The translations under genes were made by a program, and so were the position numbers. A model generated the notes under the pieces. It was not told the DNA's origin. It did not search any database and was given only the letters and a program-made list of their open reading frames with translations. From NCBI GenBank assembly GCA_016703065.1, contig JADJCU010000002.1, positions 124,001 to 188,000 of the forward strand: DNA of 64,000 nt, read 5' to 3'. Below are positions 8,813 through 17,792 of the stretch, piece by piece; the stretch's first letter is position 1, and each line of letters begins with the position of its first letter. The DNA comes from a bacterium. Its GTDB lineage: Bacteria > Electryoneota > RPQS01.

Positions 8813-11178
8813 TCCGCATCCTCGTATTCCTCTGCTTGCTTGCCTTCAACGCCGCGCGGGCGCTTGAATCGCCGCACGGTCCGTTGACACTCGATTGCCA
8901 AACCTGTCACACGACGGACAATTGGACAAAGATGAAAACCGACTCCGCGTTTTCGCACAACGCCATGACCAACTTCCCGCTCGTCGGCAGGCATCGTGGA
9001 GTATCGTGTCTTGCCTGTCACACGGACCACAAATTCAAGACAACGAGCGCCGCCTGCCTCGACTGCCATACGGATATCCATCGCGGTCAATTCTCCGCCA
9101 ACTGCGCAGACTGTCACACTCCCAATCAGTGGGTCGACGAACCCAATTTCCGCAAGGCTCACGAGACGACGCGCTTTCCGCTTGCCGGCGTCCACTCCGC
9201 AGTGGATTGCCAGAGCTGTCATGCGAATGGTCAATACGCTGCGCTGTCAACCGCCTGCATCTCGTGCCATGCCGATAACTTCGCGACAGCCCAAAGCCCT
9301 GATCATGCCGCTGCGGGATTCTCGCAGAATTGCCTCGAGTGCCACCTCGTTGAACACCGCGCACTGGAAAGGCCCCGCGTTCCAGCATTCGCAGGCCTTC
9401 CCTTGACCGGCGGACACGCACTAACCGACTGTCAGGCCTGTCATAGCGCAGGCTTCGTGAATACGTCAAGTGCGTGTGTCGAATGTCATCAACCCGACTA
9501 TGCGAGTGCGCAAAACCCGACACACGAGGCCGCAGCGTTTCCAAGCACGTGCGAATCGTGCCACACGACAACCGCCTGGCGTCCCGCTGAGTTTATCAAC
9601 CACAACCAGACTCAATTCCCGTTGACAGGCGCGCATGCGCTGACCGAATGTGCACAGTGCCATGTGGGTGGACAATACACCGGCACGGCGACTCAATGCG
9701 TCGGCTGTCACGAACCCGATTTCACCGCAACCGCCAACCCCGAACACGACAGCCCCGCATTCAATACATCATGTGAATCCTGTCACACTACATCAGCGTG
9801 GCGCCCGGCGACATTCACTACTCATGATCTAACCGCTTTTCCGTTGACCGGTGCGCATCTGCAAACCGACTGCGCACAGTGTCACGCCGGAAATCAGTAC
9901 ACCGGCACTCCGACGGATTGCTGGTCCTGTCACGAAGAACAGTATAACGGCACGACTGATCCGAATCACGTTGCCGCAGGGTACTCCCAGAACTGCGCCG
10001 CCTGCCACAACACAGGCGATTGGAACGACGCCACATTTGATCACTACGTGACGACCTTTCCGCTCACCGGTCGCCATATTGAGACCGAGTGCTTGGATTG
10101 CCACGTCGGCGGCGTTTACACTGGCACACCGACGGATTGCTGGTCTTGCCACGAATCACGTTACAATGAGCAGTCCGACCACGTGCAAAATAGCTTCCCG
10201 CACGACTGCGCGGTCTGTCACAACACGTTTAGCTGGGAACAGGCGACCTTTGATCATAACACGTTCGACTTCCGGCTCACTGGCTCTCATATCCAGGTGA
10301 AATGTCTCGATTGCCACGTCGGCGGCGTCTATGACGGCACTCCCACCGATTGCTGGTCGTGTCATCAGGACGACTACAATGAGCAGTCCGACCACGTGCA
10401 AAACAACTTCCCGCACGACTGCGCGGTCTGTCACAATACGGTCGATTGGGAACAGGCGACATTCAATCATAGCAACACCGAGTTCCCTCTTACGGGAGCG
10501 CACATCGAAGTCGACTGTCAGCAATGTCACGTCGGCGGCGTGTATGACGGAACACCGACAGATTGCTGGTCATGTCACGAAGAAGACTACAACGAAGCCG
10601 ATGACCATCTGTCCGAAAACTTCCCGCATGACTGCTTGCAATGTCACAACACCAATGATTGGGATAGTGACTTCAACCATAGCACGACGGCCTTCCCTCT
10701 GACCGGTGCGCATATCACCACCGCCTGCCTCGCCTGCCATGTTGGCGGACAGTTCGAGAATACGCCGACCGAATGCTCGTTCTGCCACCAGACGGACTTC
10801 AATGCGGCGAGCAACCCCGACCACAATGAAGGCTACCCGCAAGAGTGCCTCGAGTGTCACACGACCTCGAACTGGAGCTCCAATTTCGACCACGACGACG
10901 ATCACTTCCCGATCTACTCGGGCCGCCACAATAACGAATGGAACCTCTGTATCGATTGTCACACGACCGCCGGAAACTTCACTCTGTTCAGCTGCATCGA
11001 CTGTCACGAGCACGACGATCCCAATGACTTGGCCGACGAGCACGACGACGAAGACGTTGAAGGCTATACATACACACCCACGTCATGTTACGCGTGCCAT
11101 CCCGACGGCAATGAGCGGGGTAGCAGCACGCCCGACCATCGCCGAGCTACTCCGCGTCGCGTGGAGGTCCAGAAATGA
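8809..11178 (+). CDS. 31-heme repeat cytochrome c
   Basis: About 789 aa from the ATG that overlaps the previous stop (ATGA). An upstream in-frame start is rejected because only this ATG gives a clean signal peptide (MIRILVFLCLLAFNAARA). I count 31 CXXCH motifs. The central half is a tandem array of three-heme units of 71-73 residues. Each unit runs CWSCH, then CAVCHNT/CAACHNT with Trp, then FPLTGAH, then a CHVGG stretch ending in GTPTD. Units 2 to 4 are almost identical even in DNA. The C-terminus is rich in His and Asp. No enzyme-like heme or active site is seen; a long electron wire or capacitor is likely. It ends overlapping the barrel gene. Confidence 0.92.
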   Translation: MIRILVFLCLLAFNAARALESPHGPLTLDCQTCHTTDNWTKMKTDSAFSHNAMTNFPLVGRHRGVSCLACHTDHKFKTTSAACLDCHTDIHRGQFSANCADCHTPNQWVDEPNFRKAHETTRFPLAGVHSAVDCQSCHANGQYAALSTACISCHADNFATAQSPDHAAAGFSQNCLECHLVEHRALERPRVPAFAGLPLTGGHALTDCQACHSAGFVNTSSACVECHQPDYASAQNPTHEAAAFPSTCESCHTTTAWRPAEFINHNQTQFPLTGAHALTECAQCHVGGQYTGTATQCVGCHEPDFTATANPEHDSPAFNTSCESCHTTSAWRPATFTTHDLTAFPLTGAHLQTDCAQCHAGNQYTGTPTDCWSCHEEQYNGTTDPNHVAAGYSQNCAACHNTGDWNDATFDHYVTTFPLTGRHIETECLDCHVGGVYTGTPTDCWSCHESRYNEQSDHVQNSFPHDCAVCHNTFSWEQATFDHNTFDFRLTGSHIQVKCLDCHVGGVYDGTPTDCWSCHQDDYNEQSDHVQNNFPHDCAVCHNTVDWEQATFNHSNTEFPLTGAHIEVDCQQCHVGGVYDGTPTDCWSCHEEDYNEADDHLSENFPHDCLQCHNTNDWDSDFNHSTTAFPLTGAHITTACLACHVGGQFENTPTECSFCHQTDFNAASNPDHNEGYPQECLECHTTSNWSSNFDHDDDHFPIYSGRHNNEWNLCIDCHTTAGNFTLFSCIDCHEHDDPNDLADEHDDEDVEGYTYTPTSCYACHPDGNERGSSTPDHRRATPRRVEVQK
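9919..10776 (+). repeat. Tandem 213-219-nt coding repeats inside the 31-heme cytochrome
   Basis: In-frame tandem units begin at the CWSCH codons at 9919, 10138, 10351 and 10564, spaced 219, 213 and 213 bases. Each encodes three heme motifs. Segments around 10162-10227 and 10375-10440 are nearly base-identical, which points to recent unit duplication. More diverged copies lie upstream (about 9400-9918) and downstream. Confidence 0.85.
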
Positions 11179-12764
11179 TAACTCTGCGCATCGCCTTTTT
11201 ACTCGCCCTGGCCTCAATCGCGACGGCAATCGAACTGCCTTGCAAGGTCCAATACGTCTCCGCAAATTCCGTCTATCTTAGCGACGGGCGCGCCTCCGGA
11301 ATTGTTCCGGGCGACTCCGTAATTCTATCCCGCGGCGCATCCGAATTGGCCCGCGCGATCATTGCCTTCTTGTCCGAAAACTCGTCCTCCTGCGAAATCG
11401 CGGACGCCGCAAAACGAATTTCCAAACACGACGACGCAGTGGTGTTCACAACCGCTGAACCAAAACCGCAAAGCGCGCCACCGACTTCCGCACAACTCGA
11501 CACGCTTGTCGAAACGCCTGGCCCGCAATCGTTGACGAAACGGGCTCCCGGCGAACGGCCTAATCAACTGAGCGGACGCATCAGCTTCGACTACACGATG
11601 CAGGATGACCGCGAGCCTGCAAACTACGACTACACTCAGCCCGGCCTCTCTGCGCGCGCCGTGCTGAAACGCATCAACGGCTCCGACTTCTCCGCTCGCA
11701 CCAATCTCCGCCTGCGCAGAACCGTGCGAGCCAACGACGATCTGTCCGCGTCAACCAATCGCATCTACGAAGCCATGCTCGCCTACGAGCCGGAGTCCAA
11801 CCCCCTCACCGCAGGCGTTGGACGATTGAATCTGCGCGAGACCCGCGGCATGGGTTACTTCGACGGTGCCTATGCCAAATACGACGCGAGTCAGACAATC
11901 GCCGTCGGTTTGATCGGCGGTTTCGAGCCCGACCCCGAAAATACGCGGATTCAAACTGATCGTACAAAGCTCGGCACATTCATCTCCTACCGTAACGCGG
12001 TTGGTGTTTCGCAATACATGCAGGCGACCGCCTCTCTCGCAGGTCGCTATCTTGATGGCGAAATCAGCCGGGAATTCCTCTATCAGCAATTCAGCTTCAC
12101 GCGCGGATCGCGCTTAAGACTCTTCGAGAGCGCCGAGCTGAACTTGAACCGCGCTTGGCTGAAGGACGCTGAAGGGTCGTCACTCACGGTGGCAAGTCTC
12201 TTGTTTGACGCGCACTACAGTTTTTCGCGCGCACTCGCTATCAGCGCCGCCTACGACAACCGTCAGCCCTATTACACTGCTGAAACCCGCGCGCTGCCCG
12301 ACAGCGTGTTCGACCGCGCCCTCCAACAAGGCTTCCGCGCCGGACTTGAGACGCGCTTCGCTGAATCGTACTCCGCCGATATCGGACTCGGCGCTCGTGG
12401 CGGCGCCGCCCAGGAGAGTCAAGCGACCAGCGCGTGGCTCAGGGTCGGGTCATCCGATCTCGCAAACACCAGACTGCGCGCCTTCGCCCGTGTGCGTTGG
12501 TTTGACTCGGACTTAAGCTCCGGCCTCCAACCCTCGCTGAGTCTATCACGCGAGTTCGCAAAGGGGTTGGACGCAGGAATCGAGGTCGGACAGAATAGCT
12601 ACGAATTAGTCGACGTCTCCGACCGAATTTCTCAGCAATGGGTTGCCCTCCTGCTTGACATTGTTCCAGCCCGCCACACCTATCTTGCTGCCGAGTTCGA
12701 GCAGGGCTTCGGCGATGGCCGTGATGTAGCGCTGCTTCGGCTTGCCCTCGGCTATAGGTTCTAA
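11175..12764 (+). CDS. Predicted outer-membrane beta-barrel partner of the cytochromes
   Basis: 529 aa. A signal peptide (MITLRIAFLLALASIATA) precedes a small N-terminal domain with a GIVPGDSVILSRG turn, a proline-rich linker, and about 370 residues of alternating hydrophobic/polar beta strands. The C-terminus is GYRF, the terminal aromatic signal recognised by the BAM machinery. It overlaps the 31-heme gene by ATGA. By position it resembles the porin of porin-cytochrome conduits (MtrB/OmbB), but I see no family-level similarity, so conduit function is inferred from context. Confidence 0.75.
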   Translation: MITLRIAFLLALASIATAIELPCKVQYVSANSVYLSDGRASGIVPGDSVILSRGASELARAIIAFLSENSSSCEIADAAKRISKHDDAVVFTTAEPKPQSAPPTSAQLDTLVETPGPQSLTKRAPGERPNQLSGRISFDYTMQDDREPANYDYTQPGLSARAVLKRINGSDFSARTNLRLRRTVRANDDLSASTNRIYEAMLAYEPESNPLTAGVGRLNLRETRGMGYFDGAYAKYDASQTIAVGLIGGFEPDPENTRIQTDRTKLGTFISYRNAVGVSQYMQATASLAGRYLDGEISREFLYQQFSFTRGSRLRLFESAELNLNRAWLKDAEGSSLTVASLLFDAHYSFSRALAISAAYDNRQPYYTAETRALPDSVFDRALQQGFRAGLETRFAESYSADIGLGARGGAAQESQATSAWLRVGSSDLANTRLRAFARVRWFDSDLSSGLQPSLSLSREFAKGLDAGIEVGQNSYELVDVSDRISQQWVALLLDIVPARHTYLAAEFEQGFGDGRDVALLRLALGYRF

Positions 12765-12775
12765 CAACATCCGGC

Positions 12776-12795
12776 GGGCGGCCTCTGGGCCGCCC
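12776..12795 (+). terminator. Stem-loop after module A
   Basis: GGGCGGCC pairs perfectly with GGCCGCCC around a TCTG loop, 12 bases after the barrel stop. The following bases are only mildly T-rich, so it may be a weak terminator or an mRNA-stabilising hairpin. A second G+C-rich stretch with ATCGGG/CCCGAT arms lies before the next gene. Confidence 0.5.
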
Positions 12796-13050
12796 GTGTT
12801 CGCCTACCATCGGGACCATATTTTCGCACGGTGCGGCTTCACCCCCCCCGGAGATCGGGCAGCTTCGCCGGGAAGACCCGATTGGGAACACTTCTTGTAA
12901 TATACCCACATAATACCCCAGAATTGCGCACCCCCTGCACACGTGTGCATTCCGTTTTCAACCTCTCGACTGCTGCGCGTGTCATACACATATACAGCAC
13001 GCCATGCTCACTCCGGCCTCTCGGACTGGGTCGCCCACATCGTACCTCAC

Positions 13051-13827
13051 GTGAAGAAAATTGTTGATATAATTTGGCTTACGGCGACATTTGCCCTCCT
13101 CTTGTCCTGTGCCGCCCCCCACGACAACCCGTTGGACCCCGAGTCCGACTACTACGTCGCACCCCCGGAATCTCTGCCCGCATCGCCCACGCCGATCTTT
13201 CACACTGATTTGCGCAGCGTGCACATCTCCCGCATCTTCCCGACCACGGACTCCTATACCGTTTTGGCTGAACTCTGGCCCGACTCGGCGCTCCAAATTG
13301 ACTCCGCCATGGCCCAGTACGATGGCCGGCCGTCCGTAGATCTCGCCTTCACAAATGAAAGCAAGTGGGCCGCCGCCTTCACGAGCTCCTATTTCAACGA
13401 CGACCATCTTGAATCAGTTATCGGGGTTCCCTTTACGTTCCATGTATGGACTCCTAAGGACTCCTTCACTGTTGGACCGGAATACTTGTTTCGGGTGCTT
13501 CAGGAAACGCCCACCCTCGTTTCCCCTGCGTCGTCTGAAGTAACCGGACCCCGGCCCAATCTCGCCTGGAATCGTTTCGATGCCCTCTATCCCTTCACGT
13601 TTCAGGCATCCATCGAACGCGTGCTCGAGTTCCAGATCGTCGCGCACATCTGGTCTTCAGATTCCCTGCTCGCGACTCAAAACTCCCTGCCCTTGGTCGA
13701 TTCCGTGATGGCCGATTCATTGGAAGATGGAAACTACTACTGGACGATCTTCGTCTATGACAACTATGGCAATAGCACGCGGTCTCGCGAAGGATACTTC
13801 ACCGTGAGCGCCGGAGCGGGGCTGTGA
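13051..13827 (+). CDS. Secreted lipoprotein with NPLDP motif
   Basis: About 258 aa. The GTG start is chosen because it gives a lipoprotein signal (KKIVDIIWLTATFALLLSC, lipid Cys20) followed by HDNPLDPES. An N-D-P-rich stretch after the lipidated Cys is typical of FCB-group lipoproteins. The rest is beta-rich with two Ig/FN3-like stretches (one ends NYYWTIFVYDNYGNS). No family is recognised. Its stop overlaps the GTG of the sigma54 activator (GTGA), tying it to the regulatory genes, so a surface sensor or envelope partner is possible but unproven. Confidence 0.65.
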   Translation: MKKIVDIIWLTATFALLLSCAAPHDNPLDPESDYYVAPPESLPASPTPIFHTDLRSVHISRIFPTTDSYTVLAELWPDSALQIDSAMAQYDGRPSVDLAFTNESKWAAAFTSSYFNDDHLESVIGVPFTFHVWTPKDSFTVGPEYLFRVLQETPTLVSPASSEVTGPRPNLAWNRFDALYPFTFQASIERVLEFQIVAHIWSSDSLLATQNSLPLVDSVMADSLEDGNYYWTIFVYDNYGNSTRSREGYFTVSAGAGL

Positions 13828-15272
13828 GCGCTGGACTTCTAACGGCGGAACAGGTCCTGCAGGCAGGACAAAAACTCCTCGAGCTTCGCCCGCTGAGCGA
13901 GGTCTTCGAGACGATTCTCGACATTACCGTTCAGACGATGCACGCTGAAACCGCGATGATCATCGTGCACACCGACGAAGCCCTGCAACTTGCGGCCAGT
14001 CGGCAGAAGAGCGGAGAATCGCGCGGCCTGGACGAAGTCTCGCAATCGCTGGTCAAGGAATCGATTACGTCCAACAAGCCGATTCTCACCGAAAGCGCTG
14101 TTGAGGACCCGCGTTTCTCCGGCAAGTCGTCAATCATCTTGCAGCACATTCAATCGGCAATGATCGTCCCTCTGTCGGGCCGCAACGCCGTCGAAGGAGC
14201 CCTCTACCTCGATAGCCGCTCCGACCGCGATCTCTTCCGCAAGGAGAACCTCTCGCCGCTATCGACTCTCGCCGCTTTCGCGACCCTTGCCATTGAAAAC
14301 GCCCGCCGCTACGACCGTGCCCGCAGCGAAATTGCCGCTCTGAAATCCGGCGATTCCAAACGTCTTCTGATTGGCGATAGTCAGGCCATGCGCGAACTGT
14401 ATAGCTTGATCTCCCGACTGGCTCCCAGCGACTTGCCCGTCATCATTACCGGCGAATCAGGAACAGGCAAAGAGCTTGTCGCCCGCGAAATTCACCGCCA
14501 ATCCAACCGCGCGCCCAAGTCCTTTCTCGCCCTCTATTGTGGAAACGTCTCGCCCGAACTCTTCGAGAGCGAACTCTTCGGTCACAAGCGCGGCTCATTT
14601 ACCGGCGCAACCGCAGATAAGCAAGGCCTGGTCGAAGCTGCGGAGGGCGGAACGCTCTTCCTCGACGAAATCGCTGACATTCCGCTCTCGCTGCAAGCCA
14701 AACTCCTGCGCTATCTGCAGGAATCCGAGTATCGAAGAGTAGGGGATACCGAAACGCGCAAGGCAAACGTCCGCATTCTTGCTGCGACGAACAAAGACCT
14801 GCAAACCGAGATTCAAGCAGGCCGGTTCCGCGAGGACCTCTTCTACCGTCTGTTCATTCTGCCGATTCACACCCCGCCGCTGCGCGACCGGCTCTCCGAC
14901 GTGCCGCTTCTCGTCAACCACTTCCTGCGCAAAGTCGGCACCAAGATAACCGGCATTTCTCCCGACGCGCTGCGCCGACTGCAAACCTACTCGTGGCCCG
15001 GCAATGTGCGCGAACTCGAAAACACCATTGTCCGCGCCGCCGTGATTACCACAAGCAATCGCATCGAGCTCGAAGACATCTCACATCAAGTCCTCAGCAG
15101 AAGTGCGACTTCGAACGAGGACTGGAGTTGGAAAGCCGCCGAAAAGATGCACATCATGCAAGTGCTGACGCTCTGCGGTGGCAATCGATCCAAAGCCGCC
15201 TTGATGCTCGGTATCTCGCGGCGCTATCTGCATTACAAATTGAAAGAGTGGGAAGAACCGGTCGCGAGATGA
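13824..15272 (+). CDS. Sigma54-dependent transcriptional activator with GAF domain
   Basis: 482 aa. A GAF sensor domain (about 20-165) precedes a sigma54-interacting AAA+ domain (about 178-410) with Walker A GESGTGKE (210-217), the sigma54-contact loop GSFTGA (257-262; Ser replaces the usual Ala), Walker B GTLFLDEI (276-283) and WPGNVRELEN (391-400). A C-terminal Fis-type HTH (about 452-475, ending SRRYLHYKLKEW) binds DNA. It starts at a GTG overlapping the lipoprotein stop, and its own stop overlaps the kinase start. The GAF ligand is unknown. Targets are not shown by the sequence; no clear -24/-12 promoter was found nearby. Confidence 0.93.
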   Translation: MSAGLLTAEQVLQAGQKLLELRPLSEVFETILDITVQTMHAETAMIIVHTDEALQLAASRQKSGESRGLDEVSQSLVKESITSNKPILTESAVEDPRFSGKSSIILQHIQSAMIVPLSGRNAVEGALYLDSRSDRDLFRKENLSPLSTLAAFATLAIENARRYDRARSEIAALKSGDSKRLLIGDSQAMRELYSLISRLAPSDLPVIITGESGTGKELVAREIHRQSNRAPKSFLALYCGNVSPELFESELFGHKRGSFTGATADKQGLVEAAEGGTLFLDEIADIPLSLQAKLLRYLQESEYRRVGDTETRKANVRILAATNKDLQTEIQAGRFREDLFYRLFILPIHTPPLRDRLSDVPLLVNHFLRKVGTKITGISPDALRRLQTYSWPGNVRELENTIVRAAVITTSNRIELEDISHQVLSRSATSNEDWSWKAAEKMHIMQVLTLCGGNRSKAALMLGISRRYLHYKLKEWEEPVAR

Positions 15273-16849
15273 TACCGCTGGCCGAACGCTTGAGGGAGCG
15301 AAAACTGATTGCGCGGGGAGATATCTCCTCCGCCTATCGCGCGCGTGATGCGCGTCTTGACCGGGACGTGTTCTTGAAAGTCCTGCATCCGCAGTTCGCC
15401 GAAGATCAGGACTTACGCGCGCGCTTTGAACGTGAAGCCCGCGCCGCCGCTCGGCTCGATCATCCTCAACTTGTGCGCATTCACGAAGTCGGAGAAGACC
15501 CCGTTGAGGGGCCGTACATGCTCCTCGAGTGGGTAGAGGGGGAGACCCTTCGCAGCAAAATCAAGCGTGATAAGTCGCTTAGTCCGGAGATGCTGCGGCG
15601 GCTTGCCGACTCGTTGCTTTCAGCGCTCGCAACGTTGCACGATGCCGGAATCCTCCATCGGGACGTCAAGCCTGAGAACATCCTGCTCCGCAATGATGGT
15701 CAATTCAAACTGACGGATTTCAGCCTCGCGCTGCTCTCCGATGCTCCCAAGCTCACCCACCATTCTGCAGTAGTCGGCACTCCCGCCTATCTTGCCCCCG
15801 AGCTCGCGCGTGGCAAAGCGCCGTCGGTCCAATCCGATCTCTTCGCGATTGGGGTCGTGCTCTTCGAGTCCGCCACGGGTGTAAATCCCTTTCTCGCTGA
15901 TTCCCTGTTGGAGTCCCTGCGCCGCGTCCGTGAAGTCGAGCCCGAGTGGTCGCTCCTGCAAGGCATTGCTGATGAGCCTCTTCTTGAACTGATCAAGACC
16001 TGTCTGGCCAAAGAGACAGAGGCTCGAGTTTCCGATGCCCATTCCGCATTGGCCCTTGTCCGCGACGGTGTTGCGCCCGTGCTATCCGTGCCAAGGACCC
16101 CGTCAAACAAGAAATGGGTATGGCCTGTAGCCGCACTGTTTGGCCTCGTCCTCACCATTCTCCTCTGGCCGCGCACCGATCAAACCGCAACGGATCCGAT
16201 CACTGACAGACAGGCCGCAGAGGATTCTCTTGTTTTGACCGAGCGACCTTCATCGATTCCGGACAATCATAAGATGATACCGGCTGAGACGCCTTCGTCG
16301 CCAGTGATGCCTGTCACCAAAACCGTCGAGAAGCAACTGCGAGACACTTCGCGTAAAACAACCGAAATTGCGCCTCCATCTGTAACCGCGCTGCCGGACT
16401 CCTTTGAGCTCTTCTTAAACACGACCCCTTGGGCCCGTGTCACATTGGCCGGTGTCGAACTCGGGACGACTCCGCTCGGTGCCGCGCTTAGATTACCTGC
16501 CGGAAGGCACGTCTTTATGTTCCGCAATCCAGCCTATCCCCCGATTCAAACGACAGTTGAACTCAGTGAGAACTCGCGCGTCGAGTTTGCCCTATCCGAC
16601 TTCGTCGAGTATCTGAGCATCTCGGTCGAACCCTGGGGCGAAATCTACCTCGACAATGAGCTTATTGGAACGTCTCCGCTCAAGCGGCTTCCCGCCGTGT
16701 TGCCCGGTGAGCATCGTCTGCGCATCACACATCCGAACCTGCCCACCCTCGAGAAAACGTGGCTCGCCGCCGCCGGTGATACGCTCACGATGCACGCCAA
16801 CTTGCAAACATCTGAACTTGCCGTCCGCGCTGCGGGAGGTGGCAATTGA
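15269..16849 (+). CDS. Membrane Ser/Thr protein kinase with PEGA domains
   Basis: 526 aa. The ATG overlapping the activator stop is chosen; upstream sequence in frame is shadow of the activator gene. The cytoplasmic kinase domain (about 10-265) has Lys37, the catalytic loop HRDVKPEN (130-137) and the APE-like PELARG. The metal-binding DFG reads DFS (150-152), and the glycine loop is degenerate (ARGDISSAYRA). A single membrane helix (about 283-300) leads to a periplasmic part with two PEGA repeats (about 380-450 and 450-515). Catalytic residues remain, so it may be active but atypical. Co-translation with the sigma54 activator suggests a joint signalling unit. Confidence 0.88.
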   Translation: MIPLAERLRERKLIARGDISSAYRARDARLDRDVFLKVLHPQFAEDQDLRARFEREARAAARLDHPQLVRIHEVGEDPVEGPYMLLEWVEGETLRSKIKRDKSLSPEMLRRLADSLLSALATLHDAGILHRDVKPENILLRNDGQFKLTDFSLALLSDAPKLTHHSAVVGTPAYLAPELARGKAPSVQSDLFAIGVVLFESATGVNPFLADSLLESLRRVREVEPEWSLLQGIADEPLLELIKTCLAKETEARVSDAHSALALVRDGVAPVLSVPRTPSNKKWVWPVAALFGLVLTILLWPRTDQTATDPITDRQAAEDSLVLTERPSSIPDNHKMIPAETPSSPVMPVTKTVEKQLRDTSRKTTEIAPPSVTALPDSFELFLNTTPWARVTLAGVELGTTPLGAALRLPAGRHVFMFRNPAYPPIQTTVELSENSRVEFALSDFVEYLSISVEPWGEIYLDNELIGTSPLKRLPAVLPGEHRLRITHPNLPTLEKTWLAAAGDTLTMHANLQTSELAVRAAGGGN

Positions 16850-17600
16850 TCCCGCTTCTCACTCTACTCGCGCTAAGTTCAACTCTGTTCGCGCAATCAC
16901 CGCTGCTGCAAGAGGTCGATTCACTGTTCCGGGCAGGAGAATACGAGCGCGTCGAACTACTGGTTCTGCGCGCCGAACGTCAGCCTGAACTGGACACCGG
17001 GGATCAGGTTACACTGCAACTCCTCGGCGGCTATTCAATGATCATGCTGGAACGAGTAGATGACGCCAAAGCGCATTTTGTCGCCGCATTGGAAATCGAC
17101 TCGTCGTTGACTCTGGACCCGGTCACCGTGAGTCCCAAATTCCGCGTCGTATTCGACGACGTGAGGCGCCAGTGGAGGGCCGACCACTTGTCGAAACCGC
17201 CCGCTGAAATAACTCGGGAAGTCTCAACATATCGCTCCGCTCGCCGTGAATCCCATCTCGTGAACTTGCTCATTCCCGGCACCGGATTCCTTCGCGAAGG
17301 CAAGACTCTGCGCGGCGCGCTTCATCTCGCCGCACAGGTCGCTGTAACCGCGCTCTGGCTCTCGAGCTAAACCAAAATAAATCGGCCCGCGAAGACTACC
17401 TCGCGGCCTCTTCTTCTCCCTCTGCTTCCTCCCTCTACGACACCTACGACACCCACCATCGCCGCATGTGGACATACGGCTTAACCGCCGCCGCATTCTA
17501 CGTCGCATCGCAGGCTGACCTTGCCCTCTGGCGCTCATCGGCCACCTCGATTGAAGTCGTCCCGTCCATCTCCGGCGCCCGTCTCCAGTTCTCCTTCTGA
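16846..17600 (+). CDS. Exported TPR/DUF5683-like protein, frameshifted
   Basis: Starts at a TTG overlapping the kinase stop (TTGA). It has a signal peptide (LLTLLALSSTLFAQ), a TPR-like helical region, and then the membrane-proximal motif LVNLLIPGTGFLREGKT that opens DUF5683-type C-terminal domains. The frame closes early after AVTALWLSS. The adjacent frame continues with AREDYLAASSSPSASS and a helix (GLTAAAFYVASQADLALW) to a stop at 17600. The natural protein is therefore about 250 aa, with a one-base loss near 17350-17370. Role unknown; its operon with the kinase suggests envelope signalling. Confidence 0.65.
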
Positions 17601-17792
17601 TCTCCTCTCCAAGCTGCCCAAGTGCGCACCCCATTCACATCCCTGTGATTGCCAAGCGCAATCCCTGCCAATCTATGTCCTTAAATATATTGTAAAACAT
17701 AATCTTACGTCGTTGGTACAGCGATTGCCGTAACAGTAACCGGTATACAGCTTACGCTCGCTTAGTTCTCACCTACTATTTGAGGAGAAACC

